Origin: Paenibacillus sp. JNUCC-31
GTDB lineage: Bacteria; Bacillota; Bacilli; Paenibacillales; Paenibacillaceae
DNA: 64,000 nucleotides
Assembly (NCBI RefSeq): GCF_014844075.1
Contig: NZ_CP062165.1
Location: forward strand, 5,828,001 to 5,892,000
Direction: 5' to 3'
The position numbers were made by a program, and so were the translations under genes. The notes below the pieces were generated by a model. The model saw only the letters and a list, made by a program, of their open reading frames with translations. It had not been told where the DNA came from and made no database searches. Within the stretch, counting starts at the first letter, position 1. Each line of letters opens with the position of its first letter. This document shows positions 53,765 through 62,107 of this stretch, piece after piece.

Positions 53765-53782
53765 CGGTGGGGTATTGTTTTT
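53744..53782 (+). terminator. Terminator overlapping the end of the lysR gene
   Basis: AACAATACCCCA (53744-53755) pairs with TGGGGTATTGTT (53768-53779). The stem starts inside the last codons. Confidence 0.85.
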
Positions 53783-53794
53783 GTTTGTTTTCAG

Positions 53795-54475
53795 TTAGTC
53801 ACGGCTATTGAAAATTCCGATGTAACGAATCAGTTCCAGTAACGAGATTAATGCTGCGGCAACATAGGTCAATGCTGCGGCATTAAGCACTTTGGCGACG
53901 CCTCTCTCTTCTTCATTCCGGATATAACCTTCCGATACCATAATTTCTCTTGCGCGGTTACTTGCATTAAACTCGACCGGCAACGTAATAAGTTGGAATG
54001 CAACGGTTACGGAGAAGAAAATGATACCAATACCGACCAGGTTCATTGCATTAAAGATAAATCCGGCAATGAGCAAGAAAGGAGCGAGTCCGGATGCGAA
54101 GTTAACAATCGGGAAAATCCGGTGACGCAGTGCCAACATCGGATAACTTTCCTTGTGCTGGATGGCATGGCCGACTTCGTGACACGCAACGGAGACAGCC
54201 GAGATTGAATTTTCGTAATATACGGGCTCAGACAACCTCACAACCCGATTAATCGGATCATAGTGATCAGAGAGAGCTCCGCGCACGGGTTCAATGGGAA
54301 CATCATGCAATCCATTGGAGTCGAGCATGTGACGGGCTGCATCGTAACCGGTCATTCCATTCAGGTTTTTGACATCAGACCAACGGTTGAATGTACTTTT
54401 AACGCGAAATTGCGCCCATAAAGAGAGCAAAAAGGCGATAATGATCAAAACGAACATACCGTTATTAAAACTCAT
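53795..54475 (-). CDS. Zinc metallopeptidase, YugP family
   Basis: The 226-residue membrane protein has an N-terminal segment (about 7-23), the peptidase motif ACHEVGHAIQH (HExxH), then three further membrane segments. It also has the conserved NRVVRLSEPVYYENSISAVSVA. YugP-type proteases (Zn_peptidase_2) are widespread in Firmicutes but poorly understood. ATG 54475 is seven bases from GGAGGT; ATG 54481 nearly touches it. It lies 28 bp after the MerR gene, likely one operon. Confidence 0.9.
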   Translation of the reverse strand: MSFNNGMFVLIIIAFLLSLWAQFRVKSTFNRWSDVKNLNGMTGYDAARHMLDSNGLHDVPIEPVRGALSDHYDPINRVVRLSEPVYYENSISAVSVACHEVGHAIQHKESYPMLALRHRIFPIVNFASGLAPFLLIAGFIFNAMNLVGIGIIFFSVTVAFQLITLPVEFNASNRAREIMVSEGYIRNEEERGVAKVLNAAALTYVAAALISLLELIRYIGIFNSRD

Positions 54476-54503
54476 ATTCATACCTCCGCTTTCTGATAAT
54501 AAG

Positions 54504-54932
54504 CTACATCATGGTGTTCTCAAGCAAGATTTTCAGTGCTTCCATCGTACCGGCGCTCTTGGTAAGGAGTCCTGCCATCATTTTACGTGCTTGTACAGGT
54601 TTCATCTCGCCAAGCAGCGGTTTGAGTTCGTTCACTTCGCGCTCAAGCTGTTGTACATGAAGCTCTAATGTTGTCAGCTTGCTGGCAACCTGTTCTTCTG
54701 TACTCACCAGACTCCACTTCTCAAGAGAATGTTTAATCTCGTCGAGACTATATTTCTCTTGTTTCATCTGTACAATACGTTCAAGCCTGGTTAAAGTTTC
54801 ATTACTATAGAGACGATAGTTTTTTTGTGTACGCTCTTCAGGGGCAATAAGTCCAAGCTTCGTATAATAATCAATCGTCCGCTCGCTCACACCTGCGGTT
54901 TTGGCAAGTTCGCCAATCCGAAACAGCTTCAT
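54504..54932 (-). CDS. MerR-family transcriptional regulator
   Basis: The 142-residue protein has a MerR winged HTH at the start (FRIGELAKTAGVSERTIDYYTKLGLIAPEERTQKNYRLYS), then a coiled-coil dimer helix (TLELHVQQLEREVNELKPLL) and a short tail. No metal-binding cysteines are seen, so it is not a classical metal sensor. The start is best at ATG 54932 (GGGG nearby, weak); the frame runs on to 55004. It probably regulates its own operon with yugP. Confidence 0.85.
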   Translation of the reverse strand: MKLFRIGELAKTAGVSERTIDYYTKLGLIAPEERTQKNYRLYSNETLTRLERIVQMKQEKYSLDEIKHSLEKWSLVSTEEQVASKLTTLELHVQQLEREVNELKPLLGEMKPVQARKMMAGLLTKSAGTMEALKILLENTMM

Positions 54933-55196
54933 ATCCCCAATGGTATTCACCTCGCTTGCAAGTTCAAATGTAGGGAATTGCAGATTTTCTCTGCGGTTGT
55001 GCACCTTCTGCCCAATTTCTAACTAATAGTAATGATACATGATTTTTAACCGTACAGTCAAACGTTATGCTTTGGTGAGTTGTATACAGCATTTCTATAT
55101 CTATGTACTCATTCCATATGATTATGTACTTATGTGCAAGAAAAAGACGCATGACTTTATTCCCAGAAATATTTTTCAGTTTTGATGAAAATACTC

Positions 55197-55226
55197 TTGT
55201 CAACTTTCCTGTCTTCTGCTTATAAT
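55197..55226 (+). promoter_or_regulatory. SigA-type promoter of the amtB operon
   Basis: TTGTCA (55197-55202), 18-bp spacer, TATAAT (55221-55226). No convincing TnrA/GlnR box was found by eye nearby. Confidence 0.7.
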
Positions 55227-55282
55227 GACATTAAGAGTTTCACGATATGTGAAGAAACTTAACATAAGAGGGAGTGGGGTAT

Positions 55283-56683
55283 ATGAGAAAGAAATGGATG
55301 GTGTCGGTGTTAATAATGCTTACGTTACTGGCTTTCCCAGTCAGCGCATTTGCAGCTGCGGAGGGGCCGACTAATATCGAACTCCAAAGCGGTCTGAACT
55401 CAGCTTTTACGTTTCTGGCTGTAGTGCTGGTTTTCCTGATGCAAGGGGGATTTGCTTTACTTGAAGCAGGTTCGACTCGTATGAAAAATGCAGGACATAT
55501 TGCAGGTAAAACGATCCTGACATTGGGGATTTCAGTTATTGCCTTCTGGGCATTGGGCTTCGGTCTTGGCTTCGGTAATGGTAACAGTTTCTTCGGAACA
55601 ACCGGATTCTTCCTGAGTGGTGACGGAATGGCTGCTTCCTTCGAATCATTGGCCTTCTCGGATGTCCCACTCACGATCAAATTTGTATTCCATCTCGCCT
55701 TTGCAGCGGTATCTCTGGCGATTGCCTGCGGTGGTATGGCAGAACGTGCAAAGATGAGTGTATATATTGTGTTCGGTACGCTTTATACCATTATAATGTA
55801 TCCGGTTGTTGCTCACTGGGTATGGGGCGGCGGCTGGTTGGCTGAACTGGGCATGCAAGACTTTGCAGGTTCGACGGTTGTCCACTTGACAGGTGCGACT
55901 GCAGCCTTGGTAGCTACCATTCTGTTAAAACCGCGTATCGGTAAATATAACAAGGATGGTAAACCTAACATCATTCCAGGTCACAACCAAGTTTATTCCG
56001 TGCTGGGTGTAATCATCCTCTGGATCGGTTGGTTCGGCTTCAACCCAGGTAGTACATTGTCTGCGATGGGAGACGGATTCTTTGGTTATGTCGCATTGAC
56101 TACAAATGTGGCTGCAGCTGCTGGTGGTGTTGCAGCACTGTTGATTTCATGGGCTGTATTGGGTAAATCCGATATCCCTAGCATGCTGAATGGTGTGCTT
56201 GCGGCACTCGTTGCCATTACAGGTGCTTGTGCGTTCGTTGAACCATGGGCAGCTCTGGTCATTGGTGCTCTGGCAGGTGTTATCACATTCTTCACAGCTC
56301 AATTCTTTGAGCGTAAAGGAATCGACGATCCAATCTATGCTTTCTCTGTACACGGTATTGCAGGTATGTGGGGAGCGATCTCCACAGGTTTGTTCGCAAC
56401 ACCGGAACTTGCTGAGAATGCAGGCGTAGGTCAAGCGGGCCTGTTCTACGGAGGCGGTTTCCACCAGCTGGGCGTTCAGCTTCTGGGTCTGGCAGGCGCA
56501 TTTGCCTTCGTACTGGTCATGTCCTTCATTATTCTCGGTGGTATGAAAGCTATCATGGGAATCCGTGTTACGGAAGAAGAGGAAACGATGGGTCTGGATT
56601 TAAGTGAGCATGGTACTTACGGGTACCCTGAACAAATGAAAAATGGCGAAACGAAATCCAATGGCGGTACGTTCAGCTCCTAA
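55283..56683 (+). CDS. amtB: Ammonium transporter
   Basis: The 466-residue Amt/MEP/Rh channel has an N-terminal signal peptide (MRKKWMVSVLIMLTLLAFPVSAFA), eleven membrane segments and the conserved gate and pore motifs: FLMQGGFALLEAG, DFAGSTVVHLTGA (pore His), ILWIGWFGFNPGS, YAFSVHGIAGMWG (second pore His), and the cytosolic tail. It conducts ammonium inward. ATG 55283 is eight bases from GAGGGAG. It is followed after 39 bp by a GlnD-like nucleotidyltransferase gene rather than the usual glnK. Confidence 0.96.
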   Translation: MRKKWMVSVLIMLTLLAFPVSAFAAAEGPTNIELQSGLNSAFTFLAVVLVFLMQGGFALLEAGSTRMKNAGHIAGKTILTLGISVIAFWALGFGLGFGNGNSFFGTTGFFLSGDGMAASFESLAFSDVPLTIKFVFHLAFAAVSLAIACGGMAERAKMSVYIVFGTLYTIIMYPVVAHWVWGGGWLAELGMQDFAGSTVVHLTGATAALVATILLKPRIGKYNKDGKPNIIPGHNQVYSVLGVIILWIGWFGFNPGSTLSAMGDGFFGYVALTTNVAAAAGGVAALLISWAVLGKSDIPSMLNGVLAALVAITGACAFVEPWAALVIGALAGVITFFTAQFFERKGIDDPIYAFSVHGIAGMWGAISTGLFATPELAENAGVGQAGLFYGGGFHQLGVQLLGLAGAFAFVLVMSFIILGGMKAIMGIRVTEEEETMGLDLSEHGTYGYPEQMKNGETKSNGGTFSS

Positions 56684-56722
56684 GAGGAATGATTGCTGAA
56701 TCATGCTTCAAGGAGGTTGGAC

Positions 56723-57811
56723 ATGATGGAACCCATCCCGTATATGAATCAATCCTGGTCCTATCAGGGAATAGATGGTGCGGCATCTACTCAGGAACTG
56801 CGGCAGGCGCGTGTGAACTTGCAGAATGAGCTTCAGGAATGGTTGTCCGCTTCCTTGTCGCCGATGGAATGGTACCAGACGGTAAACGAACTGCATGACC
56901 GGGTTGCTCGGCGAGCAGTAGAGTTATGCATCCAGGGGATGGTAGAGGAAGGCCTAGGCCAACCTCCCGTCCCCTATGCCTTTATCGTTTTTGGCAGTTC
57001 CGGCAGGCAAGAAGCGACGCTTTGGAGTGATCAGGACAATGGCATGATTATTAGTGATATCCCACATGAGGGAAAAGAACCCTATTTTGCCGAACTCGGA
57101 CTTCGAATGACCGATACGCTTGAGGAACTCGGTTATGCCAAATGTGAAGGCAAGGTGATGTGTTCTGAGTCACTGTGGAGAAAAACGTTGCAAGCATGGA
57201 AACAACAACTGAAAGAGTGGGGCTCGGATCTGTCATGGGAGCCGGTTCGGAATCTGATTATTGCTTCTGACATGCGTTTTGTTGCAGGTGAAGAAGATTT
57301 GGCACACGAATGGATTACCGCTTTTTATGAAGGATTCAGATCCGTTCCTGAACTTTCGGATGCTGTGCTGCGCAATACTGTTAAACATAAGGCGACGCTG
57401 AACATCCTTGGAAGAGTGGTGACTGAGCGATTCGGTGAGCATGCAGGCGGATTTGATGTCAAATATGGCTTGTATATCCCGCTGGTGAACAGTGCGCGTT
57501 TTCTGGCATTGCAGCATGGGATCAAAGAAACCTCTACGCTTAAACGAATCCAGAGGTTGGTTTCACTCGAAGCGGTGCCGTTGACTTTGCTGGATGCAGC
57601 ACAGCGTGCATTTATGACAGCTTTGAAGCTGCGACGCAGTACACCGGTTGTGATCAGGCAAGGGTTGCAGCAGAGCGGTGGTTTCCTGAATGAGAAACAA
57701 TTGAAGGAAAAACAGATGCTTTATGAACTCCGGGATACGTTAGGGTTGGTGCGGCGAGTGCATCGAGCGCTGCAGAGACAACTTCGTTTTGCAGAAAGGA
57801 GACGTCCATGA
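56723..57811 (+). CDS. DUF294-type putative nucleotidyltransferase (GlnD-like)
   Basis: The 362-residue protein carries the nucleotidyltransferase core FIVFGSSGRQEATLWSDQDNGMII (GSxGRxE..SDqD, metal acids) near residue 100 and the helical DUF294_C region with VKHKATLNILGRVVTERFGEHAGGFDVKYGLYIPLVNSARFLAL. In other bacteria such proteins are fused to CBS or cNMP domains; here there is no sensor domain. Its target is unknown. ATG 56723 follows AAGGAGG; it overlaps the exonuclease gene by 4 nt (ATGA). Position after amtB suggests nitrogen signalling. Confidence 0.82.
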   Translation: MMEPIPYMNQSWSYQGIDGAASTQELRQARVNLQNELQEWLSASLSPMEWYQTVNELHDRVARRAVELCIQGMVEEGLGQPPVPYAFIVFGSSGRQEATLWSDQDNGMIISDIPHEGKEPYFAELGLRMTDTLEELGYAKCEGKVMCSESLWRKTLQAWKQQLKEWGSDLSWEPVRNLIIASDMRFVAGEEDLAHEWITAFYEGFRSVPELSDAVLRNTVKHKATLNILGRVVTERFGEHAGGFDVKYGLYIPLVNSARFLALQHGIKETSTLKRIQRLVSLEAVPLTLLDAAQRAFMTALKLRRSTPVVIRQGLQQSGGFLNEKQLKEKQMLYELRDTLGLVRRVHRALQRQLRFAERRRP

Positions 57812-58545
57812 GAGAGCCGGCAAGGGGCAATACAGGATTCTGGAATTCGCTGCGCCAGGGAGGGGTTCCTTCCGCCATCGCTTCCATAATGGGAGCCCCT
57901 ACGGCGCAACATATGGCGTTTATCCGTTCGATGATGAGAGAACAGCGCAGACCCGAGGTGCTGCACACACCCTTGAATGAATTGAATGCCGTCGTATTTG
58001 ATTTGGAAACGACAGGTTTCTCTCCCCAACATGGGGATGAGATCCTTTCCTTTGGAGCGGTGCGGATCAGTGGTGGTGTTGTGCTGGAGAAAGAGCAATT
58101 CTATACGTTGGTTCAGTCCAAGGTTGCCGTTCCGGAACACATTACCGAACTAACGGGAATTACACATCAAATGACACTGGACGCGCCAACGTTACTGGAA
58201 GGTTTGCATGATTTCATGTCTTTTGTAGGTGGGAGTGTGCTGGTGGCTCATGCGAGTGCGCATGACCGGGCCTTTCTGAATGCTGCTTTATGGCGGACGT
58301 CCAAAGTAAGGCTTACGCATCGGCTCATCGATACGATGATGCTGGCACGTTGGCTCGAACCGAGCAGACCGGGGTATGGTCTGGATGAGTTGCTGGAATC
58401 CAGAGGCATACCAATCTATGGAAGGCACCATGCCTTGGAAGATGCAAAGATGACGGCACAGTTATGGTCCTGTTATCTGGAGGACATGACTCGTAAAAAT
58501 GTAAATACATTGGGGGATCTGTATACCCAGTTAAGTCACGCATAG
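57808..58545 (+). CDS. DnaQ-like 3'-5' exonuclease (DEDDh)
   Basis: The 245-residue protein has a variable N-terminal helical part (about 1-60) and an exonuclease domain with VVFDLETTGF (Asp, Glu), VAHASAHDRAFLN (Asp) and HHALEDAKMTAQL (His, Asp): all five DEDDh residues. It degrades DNA or RNA ends. The start overlaps the nucleotidyltransferase stop, with AAAGGAG six bases before. A DUF294-exonuclease pair is a known association. The end overlaps the converging JAMM gene by 15 bp. Confidence 0.88.
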   Translation: MREPARGNTGFWNSLRQGGVPSAIASIMGAPTAQHMAFIRSMMREQRRPEVLHTPLNELNAVVFDLETTGFSPQHGDEILSFGAVRISGGVVLEKEQFYTLVQSKVAVPEHITELTGITHQMTLDAPTLLEGLHDFMSFVGGSVLVAHASAHDRAFLNAALWRTSKVRLTHRLIDTMMLARWLEPSRPGYGLDELLESRGIPIYGRHHALEDAKMTAQLWSCYLEDMTRKNVNTLGDLYTQLSHA

Positions 58546-59019
58546 CTGGGCGGGATATAGGTTGTATGCTGCGATTGGTTTCGATTCACTGGATTGATCG
58601 TTACCTGTGTGAATCTGATAAGCGTTCAGCATCATCTGTGGTTGTGTTTCAGGTGTAAGCTTGGGTGAACCTATAAGATATGCCTGAAGTAATCCGGCGA
58701 ACATCGGAAGACTGCGCAGATCTTCGATGGAAGGTACGGGAGCGGTACGGGGGTGGGAATGAAAGAGTCCGATAAGCTGCGGCTCATTGAATACACACCG
58801 AATCCATTCTGCATCTTCCAGTGAGAAATGGTGCAGCGGGTCAGGCGCTACGTTACGAATGGGCTGAAACCGACTGATTCGTATGCCGCCCGCTGCAGCT
58901 TCACCCAGCACAACCCCGCAGGCTTCCATTGGCAGTGAGGCGAACATATGCTTAGACATCTCTTGCTCTACGGAGTGGGGGATGTAGAGGCGGTTCTGCT
59001 GCCCGTGAAGTGCTGCCAT
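58531..59019 (-). CDS. JAMM/MPN-domain metallopeptidase
   Basis: The 162-residue protein has the full JAMM motif: Glu32 in MEACGVVLGE, then His87-Ser-His89 in LFHSHPRTAPVPSIED with Ser97 and Asp100. Prokaryotic stand-alone JAB proteins release sulfur-carrier or ubiquitin-like tails, or act on peptides; no carrier gene is seen here. ATG 59019 is seven bases from AGGGGTG. It converges with, and overlaps by 15 bp, the exonuclease gene, and no minus-strand terminator is visible. Confidence 0.85.
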   Translation of the reverse strand: MAALHGQQNRLYIPHSVEQEMSKHMFASLPMEACGVVLGEAAAGGIRISRFQPIRNVAPDPLHHFSLEDAEWIRCVFNEPQLIGLFHSHPRTAPVPSIEDLRSLPMFAGLLQAYLIGSPKLTPETQPQMMLNAYQIHTGNDQSSESKPIAAYNLYPAQLCVT

Positions 59020-59041
59020 TTGTATTCACCCCTCTCTCTTT

Positions 59042-59071
59042 GGCTCCTGCTTCGGCAGGAGTCCTTTTTTT
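59042..59071 (+). terminator. Plus-strand terminator beyond the JAMM gene
   Basis: CTCCTGC-TTCG-GCAGGAG is a stem with a cUUCGg tetraloop (GG/CC base extension), followed by T7. It is the first plus-strand terminator after the amtB-DUF294-exonuclease operon. Confidence 0.85.
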
Positions 59072-59205
59072 GATAATAACAGGAAATTAGGATACACTCC
59101 AAACCAATGTGGTGTTATTAATACTGGAGTTGCAGTTTGCTTATAAACGCGGTAAGGCTTCTTTGTGGTACGCCGACAGAGTTTTCCCATTTTATTTGTT
59201 CCAGA

Positions 59206-59235
59206 TTGTAAAATTTTAAGGGAAAGGGGTACAAT
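59206..59235 (+). promoter_or_regulatory. Promoter of the TlpA/ResA-like gene
   Basis: TTGTAA (59206-59211), 18-bp spacer, TACAAT (59230-59235). The start lies after ATG 59236, which argues for translation from ATG 59314. Confidence 0.5.
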
Positions 59236-59313
59236 ATGAAAGGAGGGATTGAAACATTTCGCATGTACGAGCGTGAATCTCGATATGCTGATTATACAAA
59301 AGGGTGGCTGGTT

Positions 59314-59865
59314 ATGAAACGTAATATATACATACTGCTGGGTGTTGTACTGCTTGTTGGCATTGCAATGGCTCAAAATGCAGATAACGGCATTGCAGCC
59401 GTGTTTAAGCAAGAGGAGCCGATGCCCACGGAGACCGGACCCAAAGCTGGACTATTGGCACCGGCATTTTCATTGAAGGCAATGGATGGCAAAACCTATA
59501 CGGCAGGTGGCGCTAAAGAAAAGGCCATATTTGTCAGTTTTTGGGCTTCCTGGTGTGAACCGTGCAAGCAGGAAGCACCTGCGCTCAACACATTGGCAGC
59601 AAAATACAAGGATAAACTGGATCTTTACGGTGTAAATGTAACGAAGTACGATAAAATCAGGGACGCCAAAGCTTTTGTGGATGAATACAAACTGACGTTC
59701 CCTATTTTATTGGATGAGGACGGAACAGCGTATGCCAAGTATAACGGCATAGCTTTTCCGACAAATGTATTGATTGATTCCAGAGGTGTCGTTCAGGAAA
59801 TCATTCTTGGGATTTTACCTGAGGAGGATCTTGAGCGCAAAATCAAGGATTTAATTGCGGATTAA
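59314..59865 (+). CDS. TlpA/ResA-family membrane-anchored thioredoxin
   Basis: The 183-residue protein has an uncleaved signal anchor (residues 4-20) and a thioredoxin fold outside the membrane: LAPAFSLKAMDGKTYTAGG, FWASWCEPCKQEAPAL with Cys81-x-x-Cys84, and the cis-Pro GIAFPTNVLIDSRG. The family reduces disulfides, for example apocytochrome c haem-binding Cys pairs. No ccs genes are adjacent. ATG 59314 is six bases from GGGTGG; the longer frame from 59236 overlaps the likely promoter. Confidence 0.88.
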   Translation: MKRNIYILLGVVLLVGIAMAQNADNGIAAVFKQEEPMPTETGPKAGLLAPAFSLKAMDGKTYTAGGAKEKAIFVSFWASWCEPCKQEAPALNTLAAKYKDKLDLYGVNVTKYDKIRDAKAFVDEYKLTFPILLDEDGTAYAKYNGIAFPTNVLIDSRGVVQEIILGILPEEDLERKIKDLIAD

Positions 59866-59878
59866 CCAAATAAGACCC

Positions 59879-59925
59879 AAAAGCGCCTGTCTCCGAATGT
59901 TTTTTGGAGACAGGCGCTTCTTTTA
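59879..59925. terminator. Bidirectional terminator between the tlpA-like and cimA genes
   Basis: AAGCGCCTGTCTCC and GGAGACAGGCGCTT are perfectly complementary, with T-rich ends. Confidence 0.9.
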
Positions 59926-59943
59926 TTTTCCGGGAAATAAGCA

Positions 59944-61563
59944 TTAGTGGTTGCTTAGTCCGTGAGCAGGAACATGGACTACACCAGGCTCGTCCTGCAA
60001 TTTTTCCTGAAGAAGGGCATAACGGAAACTGTGTACGAGGGCTTCCCAGCTCGCTTCAATAACGTTCTCGGATACGCCGACCGTATTCCACGTATTCTCC
60101 GTGTTTTTGGACTCGATTAGTACACGTACTTTCGCGGCGGTAGCATCCTTTTCATCCAACACACGTACTTTGTAGTCAGAGAGATGCATATTGGCAAGTG
60201 AAGGGAAGTATTGCACAAGCGCTTTACGAAGTGCATTATCTAAAGCGTTGACCGGACCATTACCTTCAGCTGCTGTATATGCGCTTGTTCCACCAACGTT
60301 AAGTTTTACAAAAGCTTCCGAAACAACAGACTTGCCAGCCGCCTTTTCAACAAGCATTTTGAACGATTCAAAGGTAAACAATTCTTTCATGTCACCGTTG
60401 GCTTCACGAATCAACAATTCAAGGGAGGCGTCCGCTCCTTCAAACTGATAACCCTGATGTTCCAAATCTTTGATTTTCTCAATAATCTGACGTGAGTTGG
60501 CACTGCTCGGATCGAATTCGAGACCCAGTTCCTGTGCTTTGGAGACAATGTTGCTCTGTCCTGCCAGTTCGGAGACGAGTACACGCTGCTTGTTACCAAC
60601 AAGCTCAGGTACGATATGCTCGTAAGTTCTGGAATCACGCAAAATGGCAGAGACGTGAATGCCGCCCTTGTGGGCAAAAGCTGCGTTGCCCACATAAGGC
60701 TGATTGATGGGCATGTTTACGTTGGCAATCTCACTGACATAACGGGCAACATTCGTGAGCTGTCTCATCGAATCCTCAGATACGCATTCATACCCAAGCT
60801 TCAGTTGCAAATTAGGGATAATGGAGGCCAGATTGGCGTTGCCACATCGCTCTCCATAGCCGTTCATTGTACCTTGAACCTGTCTGGCACCAGCTTGTAC
60901 TGCGCTTAAGGTGTTGGCTACAGCAAGTTCACAGTCATTATGTGTATGAATGCCCAATTGAGCCTGTGGAAGGCGCTCAGCAAGTGTGGATACGATCTCA
61001 TGCACTTCATGCGGCATCGTTCCGCCGTTGGTATCACACATCACAAGCCAGTCCGCTCCGGCTTCGTGGGCTTTGGTTAATACAGCCTGTGCATATTCCG
61101 GGTTGTGCTTGAATCCGTCGAAGAAATGCTCTGCATCAAAGATTACTTCCATTCCATTTTGTTTCAGATAGGCAATGGAGTCGTAGATCATGGACAGGTT
61201 TTCTTCCAAAGTGGTTTGCAAAGCTGTGTGTACATGGAAATCCCATGATTTACCCACTAGAGTTGCTGCCTGAGCACCAGATTCAATCATGCGTTTCAAG
61301 TTGGCGTCTTCACTCGCGATGCTGCCTTTGCGACGTGTACTGCCAAAAGCGACAATTTTGGCGTTCAGGTTTAATTCCTTGACTCTTTTGAAAAACTCAA
61401 TGTCCTTGGTATTACTGCCTGGAATTCCGCCTTCAATATAATGAACACCGAGGTCATCGAGCTTCTTGGCAATTTTGAGCTTGTCATCTGCCGATAAGCT
61501 GACTCCCTCCCCTTGTGTGCCGTCACGTAAAGTTGTATCGAAGATGGAGATGGCCTTTGACAT
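59944..61563 (-). CDS. cimA: (R)-citramalate synthase
   Basis: The 539-residue protein has an HMGL-like TIM barrel (FDTTLRDGTQGEGVSL with metal-binding Asp, and GIHTHNDCELAVANTL with His residues) and a C-terminal LeuA-type allosteric domain. CimA condenses pyruvate and acetyl-CoA, starting isoleucine synthesis independently of threonine; the DTTLRDGTQGEG form is that of CimA rather than LeuA. ATG 61563 follows GGAGG (eight bases). Its leader contains no T-box motif that I can see. Confidence 0.92.
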   Translation of the reverse strand: MSKAISIFDTTLRDGTQGEGVSLSADDKLKIAKKLDDLGVHYIEGGIPGSNTKDIEFFKRVKELNLNAKIVAFGSTRRKGSIASEDANLKRMIESGAQAATLVGKSWDFHVHTALQTTLEENLSMIYDSIAYLKQNGMEVIFDAEHFFDGFKHNPEYAQAVLTKAHEAGADWLVMCDTNGGTMPHEVHEIVSTLAERLPQAQLGIHTHNDCELAVANTLSAVQAGARQVQGTMNGYGERCGNANLASIIPNLQLKLGYECVSEDSMRQLTNVARYVSEIANVNMPINQPYVGNAAFAHKGGIHVSAILRDSRTYEHIVPELVGNKQRVLVSELAGQSNIVSKAQELGLEFDPSSANSRQIIEKIKDLEHQGYQFEGADASLELLIREANGDMKELFTFESFKMLVEKAAGKSVVSEAFVKLNVGGTSAYTAAEGNGPVNALDNALRKALVQYFPSLANMHLSDYKVRVLDEKDATAAKVRVLIESKNTENTWNTVGVSENVIEASWEALVHSFRYALLQEKLQDEPGVVHVPAHGLSNH

Positions 61564-61905
61564 GAAGATCCTCCTTTAAGATGAAGCGCTTTTTTGGAAA
61601 GTTAATTGTGTGTTTGAAAAAACGATTGAACATGTTGGTGACGAATCCTTCGATTCTGTAACGCTACACTGTATTAAATTCAAAGTGTAGATTTGTCCTA
61701 AAATCGTGAATTTGTATAATGAATTATTATAGCACCATTATGGCCAAATGCTACATCGAATTCACTGCTGCGTGTAACAAATGCTGGATCATGGATTGAA
61801 TTCCGATATAAACGGGGCTGTGTAATATGTTATGCTTCATCTATATGTATCTATTCCGGGCCTGAATGAGAGTTAGCATCATTCCTTTAGAAATGGGGGG
61901 CGAGA
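61564..61905. other. Intergenic region upstream of cimA
   Basis: No convincing ORF. It includes an inverted pair CTACACT (61664-61670) / AGTGTAG (61684-61690) within the probable cimA leader and a minus-strand TATAAT (61726-61731) that would give a leader of roughly 155 nt. The pair could be an operator. Confidence 0.45.
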
Positions 61906-62013
61906 ATGAGCTTTGTGTGGGAGAATATAATTATTTCAGTCATTTTGATCGCCATTTTCGTCATTGCTATATGGGCTGTTATTCGATTGATTGTTAAATC
62001 TCTCCGAAAATAA
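61906..62013 (+). CDS. 35-residue single-segment membrane protein
   Basis: ATG 61906 is five bases from GGGGGG. The peptide is MSFVWEN, a hydrophobic run of about 22 residues (IIISVILIAIFVIAIWAVI) and a basic end, RLIVKSLRK, so it should insert with its C-terminus in the cytosol. A plausible TATAAT lies at 62049-62054, downstream, and belongs to dinB. No family recognised. Composition and ribosome site support translation. Confidence 0.5.
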   Translation: MSFVWENIIISVILIAIFVIAIWAVIRLIVKSLRK

Positions 62014-62107
62014 GGGAGTGTGCATGATTTTTACATAAGGGATTTTGATATAATAGATAAAAGAGTACGTTTTAAGGAATAGTGTATACGAAAGGACGGT
62101 GGTGGAC

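Noticed and set aside
55005..55196. TnrA/GlnR site upstream of amtB
   Set aside because: Several TGT..ACA-like pieces occur, but none has the correct TGTNA-N7-TNACA spacing.
62014..62107. LexA box upstream of dinB
   Set aside because: No sequence close to the Gram-positive consensus CGAAC-N4-GTTCG was seen; only a TATAAT with a poor -35 element.
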